Shown piece by piece: positions 61,838 through 64,000 of a DNA stretch of 64,000 bases. Location: assembly GCA_964623055.1 (NCBI GenBank), contig CAZURK010000040.1, forward strand, positions 1 through 64,000. Reading direction: 5' to 3'. Source of the DNA: JADHUC01 sp964623055. GTDB taxonomy: Bacteria; Planctomycetota; Planctomycetia; Pirellulales; Pirellulaceae. The notes below the pieces were generated by a model. That model did not search any database. It was not told the DNA's origin and saw only the letters and a list, made by a program, of their open reading frames with translations. Position numbers and translations under genes: made by a program. Numbering within the stretch: position 1 is the stretch's first letter; the number at the start of each line of letters is the position of its first letter.

Positions 61838-61895
61838 CGGATATTCCTTTTGTGGTGCTGACCTGATGTCGCACAGGATAGTGCGAACCATTCAA

Positions 61896-63377
61896 CTAGC
61901 GCGGGCCGACGCGAACGTCCAGTTTGTCCACCGCCCATTGTCCGTCGTCGTTGGTTCGACGAACGGTGACGATGTAGTAGCCCGGTTTCTCGAAACGGTG
62001 TTTCGTGATGGCATACCCTTCCTTGTTGCGATGATTGACCGCGCCGTCCGATCGCGTATCGACTGTCGGGCTGCCGTCACCGAAATCCCAGATTTCGTCG
62101 CCGTGTACCGGTTTGAAGCGGAAGGAACGCACGAGGAAGGCTACCTCGTCGCCGACACGAATGTCCTTCGTCGGCCAGTAGGACGCGTGTAGATAACAGC
62201 GTCCGAGCGGAGGAACGTCGGGATCGGCCGCGGTGACTTTTCCGAAATCGTAATCCACGTTTCCATTGGTATCGGTCACTTTCAACGTCGGGCGGTATCG
62301 CCCCGGCTTCGTGAACACGTGTTCGACCTTCGCGCCGGTTGCCTTCGTTCCGTCTTCGAAGGTCCACTCGTACTTCATGCCATCGCGGCCCGCAGCGCTC
62401 CAACTGCGGCTGCCGTCCAGCAGGAGCGGCTTGCCGACGAAGCCGAGTATCTGAGGCCGGGCCACGGCGATGACCGGCTCGTCGTTCTTCGCCTGATAGA
62501 CCTGATGAAGAAAGGCGTACATGCTGTCCGAGCCGTACGTGCCATTTTCCTGAGGGCGAATCAGCTCGAAATGCAGGTGCGACCAACCGCCGCTACCGCC
62601 TTCTTTTCCTAGGATGCCGATTTGCTGGCCGATGGAGACCTTACGGCCGACTTGAACGGCAGCGTCGATCGAATCGAAATGGCTGTACCGATAGTACCAG
62701 CCTCGTGGATCGCGAAGATATACGACATCGTAGCGCGGCCGAACACACTCGGGAACGTCGTCTATCGATTTGCCCCGGGCCGAGACAACGATGCCGTCGG
62801 TCGCTGCGTAGATGGGGACGATGCGGTCGGCACCGCCGAAATCAAACCCTTGGTGGTAGTACACTCGCTCCGGCCCGTACAGTTCGCCGTCGCCGATCTC
62901 GTTGTCGAAAAGCGTGCTCGCGGCGCCCCAACGCTGCTCGACCGGATATTGAAACGTGCCGGGTTGGATGAACGGGCCCTCCTTCGGCCAGATGCGGAAC
63001 CGCGCGTCGTGCTCGATCGACCAATAGTTGGAGTAGGAACGCAAGTAGCCCTTGATCACCGGGCAATCAATCCGCACGCCGCCCAGTTCCGTAGGCAAAT
63101 GATACGTCGCGCACGGTAGGACGCCACGAACACCGTTTACTTCGACCGTCACCTCGGCACTGCGAAGAGCGTTGCGGACCGGATCGCGATTCTCCTTGAC
63201 TTCAAGAAGTCGGACCGTCGCCTTCGTTCCATCGGCCAGCGTCACCACGCGAGACTGGCCGACATCAAGATCGACGGAACGAAAAATGCCGTCCAATGGC
63301 CGTTCGTCGCCGCTGGCAGCCGGCAGCGAAACGAACCACATACAGCAGAACACAGGTGCAAAGAATTGCCATTTCAT
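61896..63377 (-). CDS. Secreted M23 peptidase-like protein with PKD domains
   Basis: 493 residues from the ATG at 63377 (GGAG upstream), with a signal peptide. The M23 site is complete: H175 and D179 in HQGFD, H233 in YRYSHFD, and HLH at 267-269. Two PKD-type domains follow at about 305-400 (KYEWTFEDGTKATGAKVEHVFTKPG) and 400-493 (EIWDFGDGSPTVDT, HRFEKPGYYIVTVRR). M23 enzymes are zinc endopeptidases of peptidoglycan or proteins; PKD domains are spacers or glycan-binding units. The gene is 58 bases after the hydrolase gene and in the same operon. Confidence 0.9.
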   Translation of the reverse strand: MKWQFFAPVFCCMWFVSLPAASGDERPLDGIFRSVDLDVGQSRVVTLADGTKATVRLLEVKENRDPVRNALRSAEVTVEVNGVRGVLPCATYHLPTELGGVRIDCPVIKGYLRSYSNYWSIEHDARFRIWPKEGPFIQPGTFQYPVEQRWGAASTLFDNEIGDGELYGPERVYYHQGFDFGGADRIVPIYAATDGIVVSARGKSIDDVPECVRPRYDVVYLRDPRGWYYRYSHFDSIDAAVQVGRKVSIGQQIGILGKEGGSGGWSHLHFELIRPQENGTYGSDSMYAFLHQVYQAKNDEPVIAVARPQILGFVGKPLLLDGSRSWSAAGRDGMKYEWTFEDGTKATGAKVEHVFTKPGRYRPTLKVTDTNGNVDYDFGKVTAADPDVPPLGRCYLHASYWPTKDIRVGDEVAFLVRSFRFKPVHGDEIWDFGDGSPTVDTRSDGAVNHRNKEGYAITKHRFEKPGYYIVTVRRTNDDGQWAVDKLDVRVGPR

Positions 63378-63435
63378 CGCGCGAACTCCGGAAACAAATC
63401 GGGGCTTACGTGATCGTTCATTTGTCGTTCGTGAT

Positions 63436-64000
63436 CTAATCGGCATCGGGACGCCTCTGGAGAAAATGATCGAAGAAGGCGTAGATCACCGCGTTCGACT
63501 CAGGATTCGGCGAGTGCTCTGGGCGGTTGGTCATCCCGACACGGTGCTCGTGCCCGAGCAATTTGTTGATCGCCACCAGATGGTTCAAAGCCTGCCACCG
63601 CGCCGGCGGGTCTACGGCGCCGCCGGATACGAGAAACGGTCGTGGCGCAAGCAGGGCGTGCAGTTCGTGCAAGTCGCGACCCTGTTCGAGCAGCTTCGGG
63701 TAGAGGCCGTGCGCCGGGTTTTCCTTGGTGATCACTCCTCGCTTGCGCCAAGGACGCGGATGCCAGCCGAGATACCACGGTTCCCAGTAGTTCACGCTCG
63801 GATGGGTGTCGAACATGATGCCGGGGTCGGAAACGGCGACCGCTGCGAACCGGTCGAACAAACATCCGGCGAACATCGCCCATTTGCCACCGAACGAGTG
63901 CCCGACGACGCCGATGCGTTGGGGATCCACCTCAGGACGGCACGCCAGAACATGCCATGAATTGGCTGCTGCGCAGCCCAACATTGAAAGCGGTTGTACT
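63436..64000 (-). CDS. Alpha/beta hydrolase (esterase-like), N-terminus outside window
   Basis: The last 187 codons are present; the start is beyond base 64000. The nucleophile elbow is GHSFGG (IGVVGHSFGGKWAMFAG), with downstream LLAPRPFLVSGGAVDPPARW carrying the acid and HSPNPESNAVIYAFFDHFL the region of the catalytic histidine. The pattern fits dienelactone-hydrolase or acetyl-xylan-esterase-like enzymes of planctomycetes. It heads the minus-strand operon, followed by the M23/PKD, toroid and DUF1080 genes, which suggests de-esterification of a secreted glycan (inference). Confidence 0.85.
   Translation of the reverse strand, partial: VQPLSMLGCAAANSWHVLACRPEVDPQRIGVVGHSFGGKWAMFAGCLFDRFAAVAVSDPGIMFDTHPSVNYWEPWYLGWHPRPWRKRGVITKENPAHGLYPKLLEQGRDLHELHALLAPRPFLVSGGAVDPPARWQALNHLVAINKLLGHEHRVGMTNRPEHSPNPESNAVIYAFFDHFLQRRPDAD

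Noticed and set aside
1..64000. tRNA, rRNA or riboswitch genes
   Set aside because: I looked for cloverleaf and conserved rRNA patterns by eye and found none; a covariance-model scan would be needed to exclude them fully.

Overview
The window looks like a chromosomal segment of a planctomycete, most likely of the Pirellulales type (inference). The evidence is the gene content: Tat-exported and cytoplasmic Gfo/Idh/MocA oxidoreductases, a formylglycine-type sulfatase, DUF1080 and DUF1593 proteins, giant VIT/VWA/TPR proteins next to an ECF sigma factor, exported PQQ-type beta-propellers, an FG-GAP propeller, and HzsA-like CxxCH cytochromes. I see no rRNA, tRNA, CRISPR array, insertion sequence with a transposase, or prophage.

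Layout. 1-115 is the tail of an unidentified gene. 116-910 is a mostly non-coding stretch with a large palindrome, an ECF-like promoter and one small possible gene. 911-5907 (minus) holds an SpoIIE-type phosphatase, then an exported VWA protein, an exported metallo-beta-lactamase-fold protein and a Tat-exported oxidoreductase. 6074-6379 is an LsrG-like monooxygenase. 6543-9656 (minus) is a CHASE-PAS hybrid histidine kinase. 9960-20153 is an ECF sigma factor followed by a 3161-residue anti-sigma/FecR/VIT/VWA/TPR protein. 20345-26816 holds a terpenoid-toroid protein, a barrel-HEAT-M23 fusion and three small membrane or secreted proteins. 26835-35672 holds a GH51 arabinofuranosidase co-directional with a methyltransferase-like/PQQ propeller, an FG-GAP protein and an Agl23-type glycosyltransferase. 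35971-43670 holds a discoidin-like protein, an HzsA-like cytochrome, an SF1 helicase, an exported bactofilin-like membrane protein and a cupin. 43834-53853 holds a DUF1593 hydrolase divergent from a sulfatase, an FMN-binding-like protein, a PIN toxin-antitoxin pair, and an HzsA-like protein fused to an FGE-like domain. 54056-64000 is two facing operons of secreted carbohydrate-handling proteins.

Most of the gene products carry signal peptides. Together they suggest a cell that handles complex, sulfated or arabinose-rich polysaccharide outside the cytoplasm, with large signalling and scaffold proteins facing the envelope (inference from families).

The most striking feature is not a gene. At least nine intergenic palindromic repeats of different sequence families are scattered through the window. 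Four genes also carry palindromic or inverted repeats inside the reading frame: a VWA domain at 12930-12987, a linker at 22892-22965, a propeller linker at 30149-30237, and a loop between membrane segments at 34956-35024. All four sit in loops or linkers and keep the frame open, which recalls the Rickettsia palindromic elements. The glycosyltransferase at 33939-35672 also takes its stop codon from one repeat and has another just upstream of its start. This is the best candidate for something undescribed here.
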